DNA of 64,000 nt from Govania unica (lineage in GTDB: Bacteria > Pseudomonadota > Alphaproteobacteria > Sphingomonadales > Govanellaceae), in NCBI RefSeq assembly GCF_027920805.1, contig NZ_JANWOI010000001.1:496001-560000 (forward strand), written 5' to 3'. This document shows, piece by piece, positions 51,692 through 60,764 of this stretch. The stretch's first letter is position 1. Each line of letters begins with the position of its first letter. The translations under genes and the position numbers were made by a program. A model generated the notes under the pieces. That model had not been told where the DNA came from. It searched no databases and saw only the letters and a program-made list of their open reading frames with translations.

Positions 51692-52912
51692 CTAAATTGT
51701 ATCCTTGAAAATCTCGCCGCCCTTCATGATGAGCTGGATTTTGTCGTGCTGTTCGAGGATCGCGAGATCATCCAGCGGGTTGCCGTCAATGGCGATCAGA
51801 TCGGCGAAAGCGCCTTCGGCCACCACGCCAAGTTTTCCGGCCATCATCATCAGTTCGGCATTGATCGAGGTGGCGGATTTCAGGATTTCGAACGGGCTCA
51901 GGACCTCACGCCGCAACATGAATTCGCGGGACTGGCGGTCCATCAGTTTGCCCAGGAGATCGCTGCCATGCCCGATCTTGACCCCGGCCTTATGCAAAAG
52001 CTCGATGGAGGCGAGGGCGTGGGTTTCGATCTCAGTGATCTTGTCCATGGTGTTTTTCGGAATGCCGAGCGCCGGGCCGTGCAGTTTCAATCCTTCCATG
52101 ATGGCGAGCGTCGGCACCGCATAGGCATCATGGGCCTTGATCTCAGCCGCCGATTCCGGGGTCATGATGGTGGCATGTTCGATGGACCGCACGCCGTTCC
52201 GCACGCAGCGGATGGCGGCTTCCGCCGTATGGGCATGGGCCATCACATAGGTGCGGCGGCTTCGCGCTTCATAGACCGCGGCCTCGATTTCCGATTCATG
52301 GAACTGGTTCATCCAGATCGGGTCACTGGGGCTGAAGACGCCGCCGGATATGAACAGTTTGATATGGGTTGCGCCGCGCCGCAATTGTTCGCGCACCACT
52401 TTGCGCATTTCGTCCGCGCCATCGGCGATGATCGACAGCGCCCCGCAATAAGCGCAGCCGCACATGGGCTCATGGTCCGGTGCGCGCATGTCGCCATGGC
52501 CACCGGTCTGGCTGACGGCGAGCCCGGGAAAGAAGAACCGTGGCCCCTTGATCAGCCCGCGTTCGACCCCAAGCGCAAGCGAAATATCCCCGCCCGCCGC
52601 ATCGCGCAGGGTGGTAAAGCCGCGTTGCAGGCTATCCTCCAAAATCTTGCGGGCGGTCAAGGCGCGCAAGGAGGTCGGCATGCTGTCGATGGCGCTCACG
52701 CTTAAGGCAACGCCATAAGCATGGAAATGCGCGTCGATCAGACCGGGCATGACAAAGCGTCCGCCCATGTCATGACTGTGGGCCACTGCGCTCACGATCG
52801 GGCGCTCGGAGATGGCCGCGATCTTGCCGTCTTCGATCAGGATGTCGTGACCGTCCCTGAGCGTCTCGGACAGCCCATCAAAAATCAGGCAGTTTCGCAG
52901 GATTTTGGTCAT
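51692..52912 (-). CDS. Metal-dependent amidohydrolase (imidazolonepropionase/Xaa-Pro type)
   Basis: This 406-aa protein has GRFVMPGLIDAHFHAYG (HXH metal ligands), TTLRDAAGGD, GATHIKLFISGGVFSPSD with the carbamylated-lysine-type site, YVMAHAHTAEAAIRCV, VRSIEHATIM and IGHGSDLLGK, the full amidohydrolase order. The end, EGAFADLIAIDGNPLDDLAI, is typical. ATG 52912 has AAGGAT nearby. It is the third gene after hydantoinase A and DUF917, so it probably hydrolyses a cyclic or acyclic amide downstream of them. No signal peptide is seen. Confidence 0.9.
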   Translation of the reverse strand: MTKILRNCLIFDGLSETLRDGHDILIEDGKIAAISERPIVSAVAHSHDMGGRFVMPGLIDAHFHAYGVALSVSAIDSMPTSLRALTARKILEDSLQRGFTTLRDAAGGDISLALGVERGLIKGPRFFFPGLAVSQTGGHGDMRAPDHEPMCGCAYCGALSIIADGADEMRKVVREQLRRGATHIKLFISGGVFSPSDPIWMNQFHESEIEAAVYEARSRRTYVMAHAHTAEAAIRCVRNGVRSIEHATIMTPESAAEIKAHDAYAVPTLAIMEGLKLHGPALGIPKNTMDKITEIETHALASIELLHKAGVKIGHGSDLLGKLMDRQSREFMLRREVLSPFEILKSATSINAELMMMAGKLGVVAEGAFADLIAIDGNPLDDLAILEQHDKIQLIMKGGEIFKDTI

Positions 52913-52928
52913 GATCCTTTCCCCCGCC

Positions 52929-54026
52929 TCAGGCCAAAGATTCAAGCGGCAGAAAATCCTCATTCATGCCGAACTGACGAGGACTGCACACCTTCAAGGC
53001 TTTTTCGGTTCTGAGCTCGGGCACGGCGCTATAGCCGATGACTTTGACACGCAAGCCATAATGCAGCATTTCTGCCGTCAGCGGCTCGGCCGTTTCGCGG
53101 TCGAGGATACTGATCATGTCGGGCACGATGATGGCTGTTTTGCCATTGCGGCGGGCGGCCAGATATTCATTCTGGATTTCTACCACCATCTTGTCATTGG
53201 CGTCGGTCATGCTTTGCAGGCTGACAGCGCCCCAATGCCAGCCGTCGCGGGTTTCATGGGTGACATCGGTGATCTTGCCGTCGAACAGCACGCGGGCATA
53301 ACGGCCGCGCTTCGGGTCATTGAGATAGGTCATCAGCCCGGAGACGGGGTCTTCGCAGGTCTCCCGCGATTCCCGGATGCAGCGGCCGATTTCCAGCGTC
53401 TGAGTGATGGTGTCACGCACCGCCGATTGTTTCATCTGCTTGCCGCTCATGGAATAAAACGATCCAAGCACCATGGCGCCTAGCGTATTGCAGAGCGCCC
53501 GCAACATGTCTTCGGCCAGCCGGTCGTTCGGGGTGGTGACCGTCGCCACATTGCCGAGGTCGTCAATCATGACGGTGGGCGTCGCGGTGATGCCGTCGAT
53601 GCTGAAGGTGGTCATCTCAAGATGCGGGAAGGCGCGCCCCATGCCGTCGCCGTCGATGACCGGAATCCCGGCCCGCGCCCCAAGCGCCAGCGGGAACATG
53701 GAATTGGCGCCGCCGATTTCGGCGCTGATCAGGGCGTCGATCTTGCGGCCATAAAAGGCTTCCGCACGGGCGAGCAGATCCAGAAGCGTGCGCTCGCTCA
53801 CCAGATGCTCCACCAGAACGGTAGGCGCGCCCACACCGGCGATCGAGACCACAAAGGCGTCGTCGGCCACGTCATCCGCCGTGACGATCATCGGGCTGCG
53901 GCCTTCTTCAAGCTGCTGCAACAGGAACAGTTCCCCCACATAGGGATCGCCGCCGCCGCCGGTGCCAAGGAACACCGCGCCGCGCGCCATATCTGCAATG
54001 TCCTGAGGGGTTTTGATATGTTTCAT
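52929..54026 (-). CDS. DUF917-family protein
   Basis: This 365-aa protein has the DUF917 start DIADMARGAVFLGTGGGGDP and SIAGVGAPTVLVEH, GANSMFPLALGARAGIPVID. DUF917 proteins accompany hydantoinase/oxoprolinase genes and may be an accessory or catalytic partner; their biochemistry is not settled. It lies 11 bp after the hydantoinase gene and 16 bp before the amidohydrolase, forming a tight operon. Confidence 0.9.
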   Translation of the reverse strand: MKHIKTPQDIADMARGAVFLGTGGGGDPYVGELFLLQQLEEGRSPMIVTADDVADDAFVVSIAGVGAPTVLVEHLVSERTLLDLLARAEAFYGRKIDALISAEIGGANSMFPLALGARAGIPVIDGDGMGRAFPHLEMTTFSIDGITATPTVMIDDLGNVATVTTPNDRLAEDMLRALCNTLGAMVLGSFYSMSGKQMKQSAVRDTITQTLEIGRCIRESRETCEDPVSGLMTYLNDPKRGRYARVLFDGKITDVTHETRDGWHWGAVSLQSMTDANDKMVVEIQNEYLAARRNGKTAIIVPDMISILDRETAEPLTAEMLHYGLRVKVIGYSAVPELRTEKALKVCSPRQFGMNEDFLPLESLA

Positions 54027-54037
54027 GGCGGCTCTCC

Positions 54038-55618
54038 CTATACTGCGGCCCGTTCGCTCATGGCGAACAGGTTGCCGACGGCCCGCACCTTGACTTGCAC
54101 GGCGTTGGTTTTCATATGCATCATGGGCAATTCGGCGATATCGAGCACCTCGACCGTATCAGGGTCCGCGCCGGCCCGGATGGCGGCATCAATCGCGTCC
54201 TGCTTGGCGATTTCCAGCACGGCGAGGCGTCCGCCGTCCTGACCATAGTCATAGAGCTTGTCGACCCGGCCGCTTACCTGGGCGATGGCCGCACCGACCG
54301 CGTTTGCAACCTCGGCATATGGGGGCATCAGCACATCGGAGGCCCCGGCCACAGCGCCGGTCACGAGAATGCTGCCGCCGCCGACCATCACCACAGGCAC
54401 CGGCTTGCTGCTGGTTTTCATCTGATCGACCGCGTCTTCGATACGCAGCCGGATCGCATCCATGACACGGCTGACAAAGTCATCATCAAGATGCGCGACT
54501 TTGGCCGGATCGCCGATGCCGGAAAGATCCCGGGCCTTCACCGCCACATCGGTGGTCGTGAGCGTTGGCCCGCCGAATAGCAAGGCTTCCTCGCGAATAT
54601 GGAAGCCGACCGATTGCGGCCCGACCTCAATGCCACGCTCCTCCTCGCGCACGATGGAGCCGCCGCCCAAAGCAATGGACAGAACATCGGGCATGCGGAA
54701 ATTGGTGCGCACTCCGCCGATGTAATTGACACCCGTGGTTTCGCGCGGAAAGCCTTTGACCAGAAAGCCGATGTCGGTGGTGGTGCCGCCGATGTCAACC
54801 ACCACCGCCTCCTGAAGGCCGGTCAGGAACGCCGCGCCACGGATGCTGTTGGTCGGTCCGGCCGAACAGGTGAGGATCGGATAGGCCTCAGCCGCTTCGG
54901 TGGTCAGAAGCGTGCCGTCGTTCTGGCTGATATAAAGCGGTGCCGAGATGTTCAGATTTTTGATGGCCTGCACCAGCGACGTCACCACCTCGCGCGAAAA
55001 CGCCATGAGAGAGGCGTTGATGATGGCGGCGTTTTCACGATCAATGAGGCCGATGCCGCCCACATCCGAAGACAGCGTGATCATGGCGTCTGGAATGATG
55101 CCGCGCACAATATCGCGGGCGCGATGTTCAAGATCGGGGCGGATCGGCGCGAAATTGGCCGAAATGGCGATAGCTTTCAGCCCTTTTGCCTTGATATCAA
55201 GAGCGGCGGCGGCGATCGCCTCCTCATCCAGCGGAATATAATCCTGCCCCGTATAATAAGCCCCACCCTTGGTCATATAGATATTGGACCCGAGGATGGC
55301 CCGGAGATCCTTCGGCCAGGACACCATGGGCGGTACGCCGTCCGTGCGCGGCAGGGAAATGCGGATGATGGCGAGCTCGGACAGGTTCTTCCGTTGCAGG
55401 AAGGCATTGACGAACTGCGTGGTGCCGATCATCACCGCCTTGATGGCCGAAGCGGCAAGCCCCGACTGTTGCAGCGTGACCGTCACCGCATCGACGACAC
55501 CGTCGCCGACGCTTTGGGTGGTCGCTCGCTTGGTCGCGGTCACGACCTCGCGCCCGCGCATGATGACGGCGTCCGTATTGGTCCCGCCGACATCGATTCC
55601 CAACCGATAGTCCGTCAT
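54038..55618 (-). CDS. Hydantoinase/oxoprolinase-family ATPase, subunit A type
   Basis: This 526-aa protein (HyuA type) begins YRLGIDVGGTNTDAVIMRGR, an ASKHA-type phosphate motif, and has AVVVDIGGTTTDIGFLVKG as the second motif. The C-terminal part has VVMVGGGSILVTGAVAGASD. The family hydrolyses hydantoins or 5-oxoproline with ATP. The usual B subunit (HyuB) is absent; DUF917 follows instead. The true substrate is therefore uncertain. It heads the leftward operon. The gap upstream contains a palindromic operator (55829-55844). Confidence 0.92.
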   Translation of the reverse strand: MTDYRLGIDVGGTNTDAVIMRGREVVTATKRATTQSVGDGVVDAVTVTLQQSGLAASAIKAVMIGTTQFVNAFLQRKNLSELAIIRISLPRTDGVPPMVSWPKDLRAILGSNIYMTKGGAYYTGQDYIPLDEEAIAAAALDIKAKGLKAIAISANFAPIRPDLEHRARDIVRGIIPDAMITLSSDVGGIGLIDRENAAIINASLMAFSREVVTSLVQAIKNLNISAPLYISQNDGTLLTTEAAEAYPILTCSAGPTNSIRGAAFLTGLQEAVVVDIGGTTTDIGFLVKGFPRETTGVNYIGGVRTNFRMPDVLSIALGGGSIVREEERGIEVGPQSVGFHIREEALLFGGPTLTTTDVAVKARDLSGIGDPAKVAHLDDDFVSRVMDAIRLRIEDAVDQMKTSSKPVPVVMVGGGSILVTGAVAGASDVLMPPYAEVANAVGAAIAQVSGRVDKLYDYGQDGGRLAVLEIAKQDAIDAAIRAGADPDTVEVLDIAELPMMHMKTNAVQVKVRAVGNLFAMSERAAV

Positions 55619-55828
55619 GATTTAAGCTCCCGCACTGACCTTACCGTTTGTACGCGCAGAGATTCAGGGTCTGCTTCGGGGCAGAGGGCCGAAACACTTT
55701 GCGTGACAGGAGTTATCTTTTCATCCTGTTGGATCCACTTCAAACAATCTAACGGGTAGCTACCCACCAGGCAGGGGCAAGGACTGGCGTTGGATATAAT
55801 GAGGTTTTCATTGATCAAATATTTTATT

Positions 55829-55844
55829 ATCATAATGTTATGAT
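55829..55844. promoter_or_regulatory. Palindromic operator, copy A
   Basis: ATCATAA-TG-TTATGAT is a perfect dyad 47 bp upstream of the cytochrome c start and about 210 bp upstream of the hydantoinase start. A TATGAT at 55839-55844 resembles a -10 box, so a bound repressor would block transcription. Similar sites occur at 56492 and 60554. Confidence 0.6.
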
Positions 55845-55891
55845 CAATTATAAGGTCTTGCAAAACCTCCACCCAAAAGACGGATTTCAGC

Positions 55892-56317
55892 ATGTCCCAA
55901 CGCCACCCTAAAAAACCATTGTTTCTCAAGGCATTGTTGGCCGCGACGGTGTTTCTCATGCAAATGCCCGCAACTGTTGCATTGGCGGAGGAATTGGCGC
56001 TATCCCCTGAGGATGCCAAGCGCGGCCAGATTCTTTATGTGCAATGCAAGGCGTGCCACACCTTGAAAGCGGGGGAGCCAAACCGTGTCGGCCCCAATCT
56101 TCACGGTATGTTTGGCAGTAAGGCAGCCTATGTGGAGGGTTTCAAATATTCTGAAGCCCTTAAAAATGCTGATCTGGTCTGGACGGTGGAAACCATGGAT
56201 AAGTGGCTTGAAAAGCCGTCTAATTTAGTGCCAGGCACAAAAATGGCTTATATGGGCATGAAGAAGAAAGACGATCGGGAAAAACTCATTGCCTATTTGA
56301 AACAGGAAACCAAGTAG
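55892..56317 (+). CDS. Periplasmic cytochrome c, class I
   Basis: This 141-aa protein has a signal peptide (FLKALLAATVFLMQMPATVA) and a single heme site VQCKACHTLKAG (CXXCH). RVGPNLHGMFGSKAAYVEGF follows and the distal methionine is in VPGTKMAYMGMKKKDDRE. This is the cytochrome c2/c550 pattern. It carries electrons, perhaps from the amine oxidase or another dehydrogenase of this region. It stands alone between two operator copies and a strong terminator. Confidence 0.95.
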   Translation: MSQRHPKKPLFLKALLAATVFLMQMPATVALAEELALSPEDAKRGQILYVQCKACHTLKAGEPNRVGPNLHGMFGSKAAYVEGFKYSEALKNADLVWTVETMDKWLEKPSNLVPGTKMAYMGMKKKDDREKLIAYLKQETK

Positions 56318-56352
56318 CCTTGTTTCGAACCAATTTCTGAAAATGGCTTTTA

Positions 56353-56389
56353 GAACCAGGAGGCAGGTTGACTGCCTCCTGGTTCTTTT
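56353..56389 (+). terminator. Strong terminator after cytochrome c
   Basis: GAACCAGGAGGCAG (56353-56366) pairs perfectly with CTGCCTCCTGGTTC (56372-56385) around GTTGA, followed by TTTTCTTT. The 14-bp stem is the strongest in the window. Confidence 0.92.
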
Positions 56390-56491
56390 CTTTAAGTGCG
56401 GGTGTGGATATTAAACCTTAGCCTCGGCAGATTATTGCTAATTAGGCACGCATAGCATTTTTTTCTATGCACCCTCTATTTTCATATTGTC

Positions 56492-56506
56492 ATCATAATG
56501 TAATGA
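56492..56506. promoter_or_regulatory. Palindromic operator, copy B
   Basis: ATCATAATGTAATGA differs from the first 15 bases of copy A at one position. It lies 125 bp upstream of the TonB receptor start, in the gap 56318-56631, which otherwise holds only the cytochrome terminator and AT-rich leader sequence. Confidence 0.5.
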
Positions 56507-56631
56507 CGATAGAAGTTCAAAACTACATAAAACGATCGATATATATAAAAAAGAAAATTCAGTGGATTACTCCACTCAAATTCTCGCCATGTCCATTTAG
56601 GCGCAATTCACTATAAAATTGAGGGGAAAAA

Positions 56632-58971
56632 ATGCTTAAAAATATTAAACGGGAAACGTTGGTCGGCGCGGCTATATGCGCGTTGGTGCCAATGCTATCC
56701 CAGACGGCAATGGCGCAATCCGCGGCCATCCACAATCTGGAAGAAATTATCGTTACCGCCAAACAGCGGAGCGAAACCCTGCAGGAAGTGCCGCTTGCCA
56801 TCACCGTCTTCAACCAGGAGACGATTGACAAGATTGGCATGAAGGATGCGCGTGATCTGGCGCAGTTCACGCCGTCGCTGATCTTTTTCAGCAGTACAGG
56901 CCGCAATGATGCAAGTGCGATTATCATGCGCGGTTTGTCGGCCAACACCACTCTTGCCCAGTTCCAGGGCGTCTCGATTTTTATCGATGGCATTCCGGTG
57001 AGTGGCCAGCTGAGCAGCCTTGATCTCAGTGAACTTGAGCGCGTAGAGGTTATCAAAGGTCCTCAAAGTGCGACATTTGGTCGTGCGACATATGCCGGCG
57101 CCATTGATTTTATTTCGAAAACGCCAGAGTCGAATGATTTTACCGGCCGCGTCCGCGCCGAAATGTCGACTCACCACGGCAGCACCAATTATGATGTAGG
57201 TCTCGCTTTCACCACGCCGCTTGTGCAAGACAAGCTGTGGCTGTCCATGAACGCGAGCAGCAAGAAGATCGGGTCGCGATCCGAAATGCCCGATGGTCGT
57301 GGCGTTGGCGGTGAAAAGACCGACAGCTTCGGTGTTTCGGCATATTTCAAGCCGACCGACCAGACAAGCTTCAAGCTGCGTGTCGCTTATGATTCCGATC
57401 ATGACGAAACACCGCTCATCCAGGTCCAGACGCTTCAGGAATGGCAAGCTGCCGGCGTCAATCTCATGCCTGTCATGCCGTTGAATGCCCTCGGTAAGCC
57501 AACAGGCACTTTGCCTTGGTTTTACCCGAACGGGTCGATCCCCAACCCCGTTTTCGGGACCACGGGCTGTGATGGGAAAGACCGTGGCCGTCCGTCGGAC
57601 TGCGGCAATGACCGCAATCGCTGGTTTGTCTCCTTGATTGCCGAACATGAATTCGACAACGGCTATGAATTGAGCTATCGCGGCGGTTATTACAACCAGA
57701 CGGTTCACAACAGCACCGACTTTACCTATCGTTCAAGTGCCGGGGATCCATTCTTCAGCGTCAATTTCCCGAACCTGGTGCCGACCGCCAAAACCACTGC
57801 CAACGTGACCCAGTCACAGGATGAATATCGCAATCATAGCCATCAGATTCGACTGATTTCGCCAGGCAGCAATGCCTTTCGCTGGCGTGTCGGTGGTTTC
57901 TATTCCGATGATAAGCGTCATTTCATTCAACATAGCAGCAAGACCACAGCAAACCCGACCGGTCAGCCTTTCGGCGATATGTCGGTCGAGACTTACTCGG
58001 TCTTTGGTGGTGCAAGCTATGATTTGACGTCGCGCTTGACGGCAGAAGTCGAAGCCCGTTATCAGATCGAAAACGTGACACTTGAATCTTGCCCGACCTG
58101 CACGGTCAATACGCCCGGTTCAAACGAGCGTAGCAAGGCATTCCTGCCGCGCGTCACCGCTCAGTTCAAGGCGAGCGATGATGTCATGATTTATGCGCTC
58201 TATTCCTATGGCACAAAGAGCGGCCGCATCAATACCTCGCGCAATGCTGTGACCGGCGAATTCACCTATGTGGATCCTGAAAAACTCGACAACTATGAAT
58301 TCGGGGTGAAGAGCAATTTATTCGGCGGCCGTGCGCTTCTGAATATTGCAGGCTTCTATCAGAATGTTCGCGATCAGCAATTCTCGACCCAGATTCCGGG
58401 CTCTACCAGCGCGGATATTGCAAACGTCGGCAAATCGCGAATTTACGGCTTTGAAGTCGATGCCGCCGCTCAGGTCACCAATAGCTGGTTGCTGACTGGC
58501 AATGTTGGTTACGCCAATCATAGATATGATTCCGATTTCCTCCCCGGCTTGCCGACCAATGCCGACGTTCAGGCATTGATCGCTTCGGGGTCGACATTGA
58601 AAGGAAAAACCTCGGTCAATCTGCCGCGTTGGACTGCGGCGGCTGCTTCCGAATATAGTTTTCCAGTCGCGTCCTATGAAGGCCGTTTCCGTGTGGATGT
58701 CAGTTATCTTGGCGAGCGCTATGGCGATATTGCCAACCTGATTGATCTGAAGCCGGTCACGCGTGTCAATGCCAAGCTTTCAGTTGGCAAAGACGCCTGG
58801 GAAATGTCGCTTTTTGTCAAGGACCTGTTTGACAACAAACGTCCTCTCGGTACGACCAGCAATATGTTCAGCTGTCTCTATCCGTCGGCAGGTGGTGCGG
58901 GTCAGCGTTGCCTTGCGGTTGCTATTCCGCGCGGCCGTGAACTTGGTGCTAATGTGAATTACCGTTTCTAA
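56632..58971 (+). CDS. TonB-dependent outer-membrane receptor
   Basis: This 779-aa protein starts with a signal peptide (LVGAAICALVPMLSQTAMAQ). It has a TonB box EEIIVTAKQRSETLQEVPLA, plug LERVEVIKGPQSATFGRATY, and a beta-barrel ending RGRELGANVNYRF. It belongs to the CirA/FecA-like receptors. The flanking operator and the neighbouring hydantoinase, amine oxidase and peptidase genes suggest uptake of an organic nitrogen compound or peptide. The ligand is unknown. Confidence 0.95.
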   Translation: MLKNIKRETLVGAAICALVPMLSQTAMAQSAAIHNLEEIIVTAKQRSETLQEVPLAITVFNQETIDKIGMKDARDLAQFTPSLIFFSSTGRNDASAIIMRGLSANTTLAQFQGVSIFIDGIPVSGQLSSLDLSELERVEVIKGPQSATFGRATYAGAIDFISKTPESNDFTGRVRAEMSTHHGSTNYDVGLAFTTPLVQDKLWLSMNASSKKIGSRSEMPDGRGVGGEKTDSFGVSAYFKPTDQTSFKLRVAYDSDHDETPLIQVQTLQEWQAAGVNLMPVMPLNALGKPTGTLPWFYPNGSIPNPVFGTTGCDGKDRGRPSDCGNDRNRWFVSLIAEHEFDNGYELSYRGGYYNQTVHNSTDFTYRSSAGDPFFSVNFPNLVPTAKTTANVTQSQDEYRNHSHQIRLISPGSNAFRWRVGGFYSDDKRHFIQHSSKTTANPTGQPFGDMSVETYSVFGGASYDLTSRLTAEVEARYQIENVTLESCPTCTVNTPGSNERSKAFLPRVTAQFKASDDVMIYALYSYGTKSGRINTSRNAVTGEFTYVDPEKLDNYEFGVKSNLFGGRALLNIAGFYQNVRDQQFSTQIPGSTSADIANVGKSRIYGFEVDAAAQVTNSWLLTGNVGYANHRYDSDFLPGLPTNADVQALIASGSTLKGKTSVNLPRWTAAAASEYSFPVASYEGRFRVDVSYLGERYGDIANLIDLKPVTRVNAKLSVGKDAWEMSLFVKDLFDNKRPLGTTSNMFSCLYPSAGGAGQRCLAVAIPRGRELGANVNYRF

Positions 58972-58990
58972 GAACAATGGTTATGTAAAA

Positions 58991-59021
58991 AATCCCGCGT
59001 CAGCAATGGCGCGGGATTTTT
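58991..59021 (+). terminator. Terminator after the second TonB receptor
   Basis: AATCCCGCG (58991-58999) pairs with CGCGGGATT (59010-59018) around a ten-base loop, followed by TTTC. It also lies just beyond the stop of the convergent amine oxidase gene. Confidence 0.85.
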
Positions 59022-59043
59022 CTTGACCGAAACATATGGCTGC

Positions 59044-60513
59044 TTACAGCCGCTCAAGAACCTCGACCGCTGCGCGCTCTCCGGATTCCATTGCACCTTC
59101 AAGACCGCTCATCAGAACAGCGGTATGTTCTCCGGCGAAATGCACCCTGCCGGCTTGGTTGGCGGCCACATTGCCAAAGCGGCTGATCTGTCCCGGTGCA
59201 CGATGGGCAAAAGTCCCGAGGCTGTAGGGGTTTTGGCTCCAGGAAAAAGCCCGCATGAACTCGATGCGGCCAACGGTGCTTGGGCGGATTTCGGCAAGCA
59301 TGCTTCCAACCCGTGCACTGGCGTCGTCGATCGAAGCCGCGCGTATGGCTTTGTTTCCGGCGCCCGACAAAAACACCCACAGATACGATAGCGACCGATC
59401 ATCTGAATTCATTTTGAATGCACGGAGATAGGGATTGTTCGACCAGATTGCGGGCGGCAGACCATCGGCCTCCCAATAGGGTTCCTTGATGGCGTAAAAT
59501 AAAGTTGTAGCATTGCCATAGGGAATTTTCTGAATGGCTTCCTGTTGCAATTTGGGCAGGCCTGGCGTGATTTTGATCGATCGCAGCACAGTCAACGGCA
59601 AGCTGCAGATGACGTAGCGCGCTTGAAAGACCTGCCCGTTTCTGCAACGGACTTCGACACCATGCGCAGTGCTGTCGATCGAGACAACCTGTTGACCGGT
59701 GCGGACATCGCTTGCGAGCGCTGCGGACATGGCTTCTGGCAGACGGCTCATGCCTCCCTCAAGATAATGGAGGCCGACTGCGGCACCAGAGCTGAACTGT
59801 CTGAGTTTCTGACGCCGCAATTCCCACAATGCCGAAACGTCGGACAGGGAATCCGCCAGACTTTCAACTTGCATCAAGCGAATAGCTTCAGGTGAAGTTC
59901 CGAGATCGTGAAGATAGCGTTCATAGGAAATATCGAATTTCGCAGCATCCGCACCAAGCCAACTTTCAAGATCCTCAAGCGGATTTCGCCGTTGCATATA
60001 ATGCGTGGTGAGTTGCGTCGGCAGGAGATCATGCTCTGTCCCGCGCAGAGGATTTGCTGCAGATCGAACCCAATCGCTTGCGGCAATATTGGTGCCATCG
60101 ATGCGGTAGCTGTAGGTTTGTGACGCCCGTTCGGCCGGATGAAGTTTCAGATTGAGGCGCTCGATCATGGTTTGCACGCGGGCATACATCGCGCCGACCT
60201 CTGATCCACCGGCTTCGGGACGGCCCGGGACATCATCTTGCGTGAAAATACGGCCGCCAATGCGATTGCTGGCCTCAAGCACGGTGACCGCTGCGCCGCT
60301 TTCCTCGAGGATCATGGCGGCCTGCAAGCCGGACAGCCCGGCTCCGATCACGATCACATCGCTACGATTGGCCGCCCACAACGCGCGGGGCGCTGCCAGG
60401 GTCAATAAACCACCGCCAAGCAAGCCAAGTGCACCGCGGCGCGAAATCAAGAACGAGGAAGGTGGATTTGTCGCGCTTGTCGAGACAGGTTTTCTGGTTT
60501 GCCTGATGCTCAT
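59044..60513 (-). CDS. Secreted FAD-dependent amine oxidase (Tat-type leader)
   Basis: This 489-aa flavin amine oxidase has a leader with twin arginine: FLISRRGALGLLGGGLLTLA. Then come the FAD dinucleotide fold DVIVIGAGLSGLQAAMILEE, ASNRIGGRIF, and the C-terminal FAD motif VHFAGEHTAVLMSGLEGAME. It oxidises amines to aldehydes or imines, with release of ammonium. ATG 60513 has GGAGGAAAG upstream. Copy C of the palindromic operator lies 41 bp upstream. It should act in the periplasm on products of the same catabolic locus. Confidence 0.93.
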   Translation of the reverse strand: MSIRQTRKPVSTSATNPPSSFLISRRGALGLLGGGLLTLAAPRALWAANRSDVIVIGAGLSGLQAAMILEESGAAVTVLEASNRIGGRIFTQDDVPGRPEAGGSEVGAMYARVQTMIERLNLKLHPAERASQTYSYRIDGTNIAASDWVRSAANPLRGTEHDLLPTQLTTHYMQRRNPLEDLESWLGADAAKFDISYERYLHDLGTSPEAIRLMQVESLADSLSDVSALWELRRQKLRQFSSGAAVGLHYLEGGMSRLPEAMSAALASDVRTGQQVVSIDSTAHGVEVRCRNGQVFQARYVICSLPLTVLRSIKITPGLPKLQQEAIQKIPYGNATTLFYAIKEPYWEADGLPPAIWSNNPYLRAFKMNSDDRSLSYLWVFLSGAGNKAIRAASIDDASARVGSMLAEIRPSTVGRIEFMRAFSWSQNPYSLGTFAHRAPGQISRFGNVAANQAGRVHFAGEHTAVLMSGLEGAMESGERAAVEVLERL

Positions 60514-60553
60514 ACTTTCCTCCGCTAGCAAACATTTTCTTAATTGTATTTAG

Positions 60554-60569
60554 ATCATGACCTTATGAT
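60554..60569. promoter_or_regulatory. Palindromic operator, copy C
   Basis: On the minus strand this reads ATCATAAGGTCATGAT, 14 of 16 bases identical to copy A. It sits between the divergent amine oxidase (41 bp away) and M1 aminopeptidase genes, so it may control either. Confidence 0.55.
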
Positions 60570-60764
60570 AAATATACATTTTGGGGAAATAAAAAAGAGA
60601 CAACGACTGTTGAAAACTTTCCTGATCACTCAGCCCGAAATCGCATGAATTTTGCCCGAATGCGCACCATTATTGCAAATGCCGGGTGCGCTGAAATCTG
60701 CTATGATCCTCAACCTATGCGCGGCCGCGGCCGGACGTTTGGATCTTACGCAGCAGGAGGGCTC

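Noticed and set aside
54599-55759. Rightward frame of about 390 codons opposite the hydantoinase gene
   Set aside because: Shadow of the hydantoinase A gene, running past its start into the gap.
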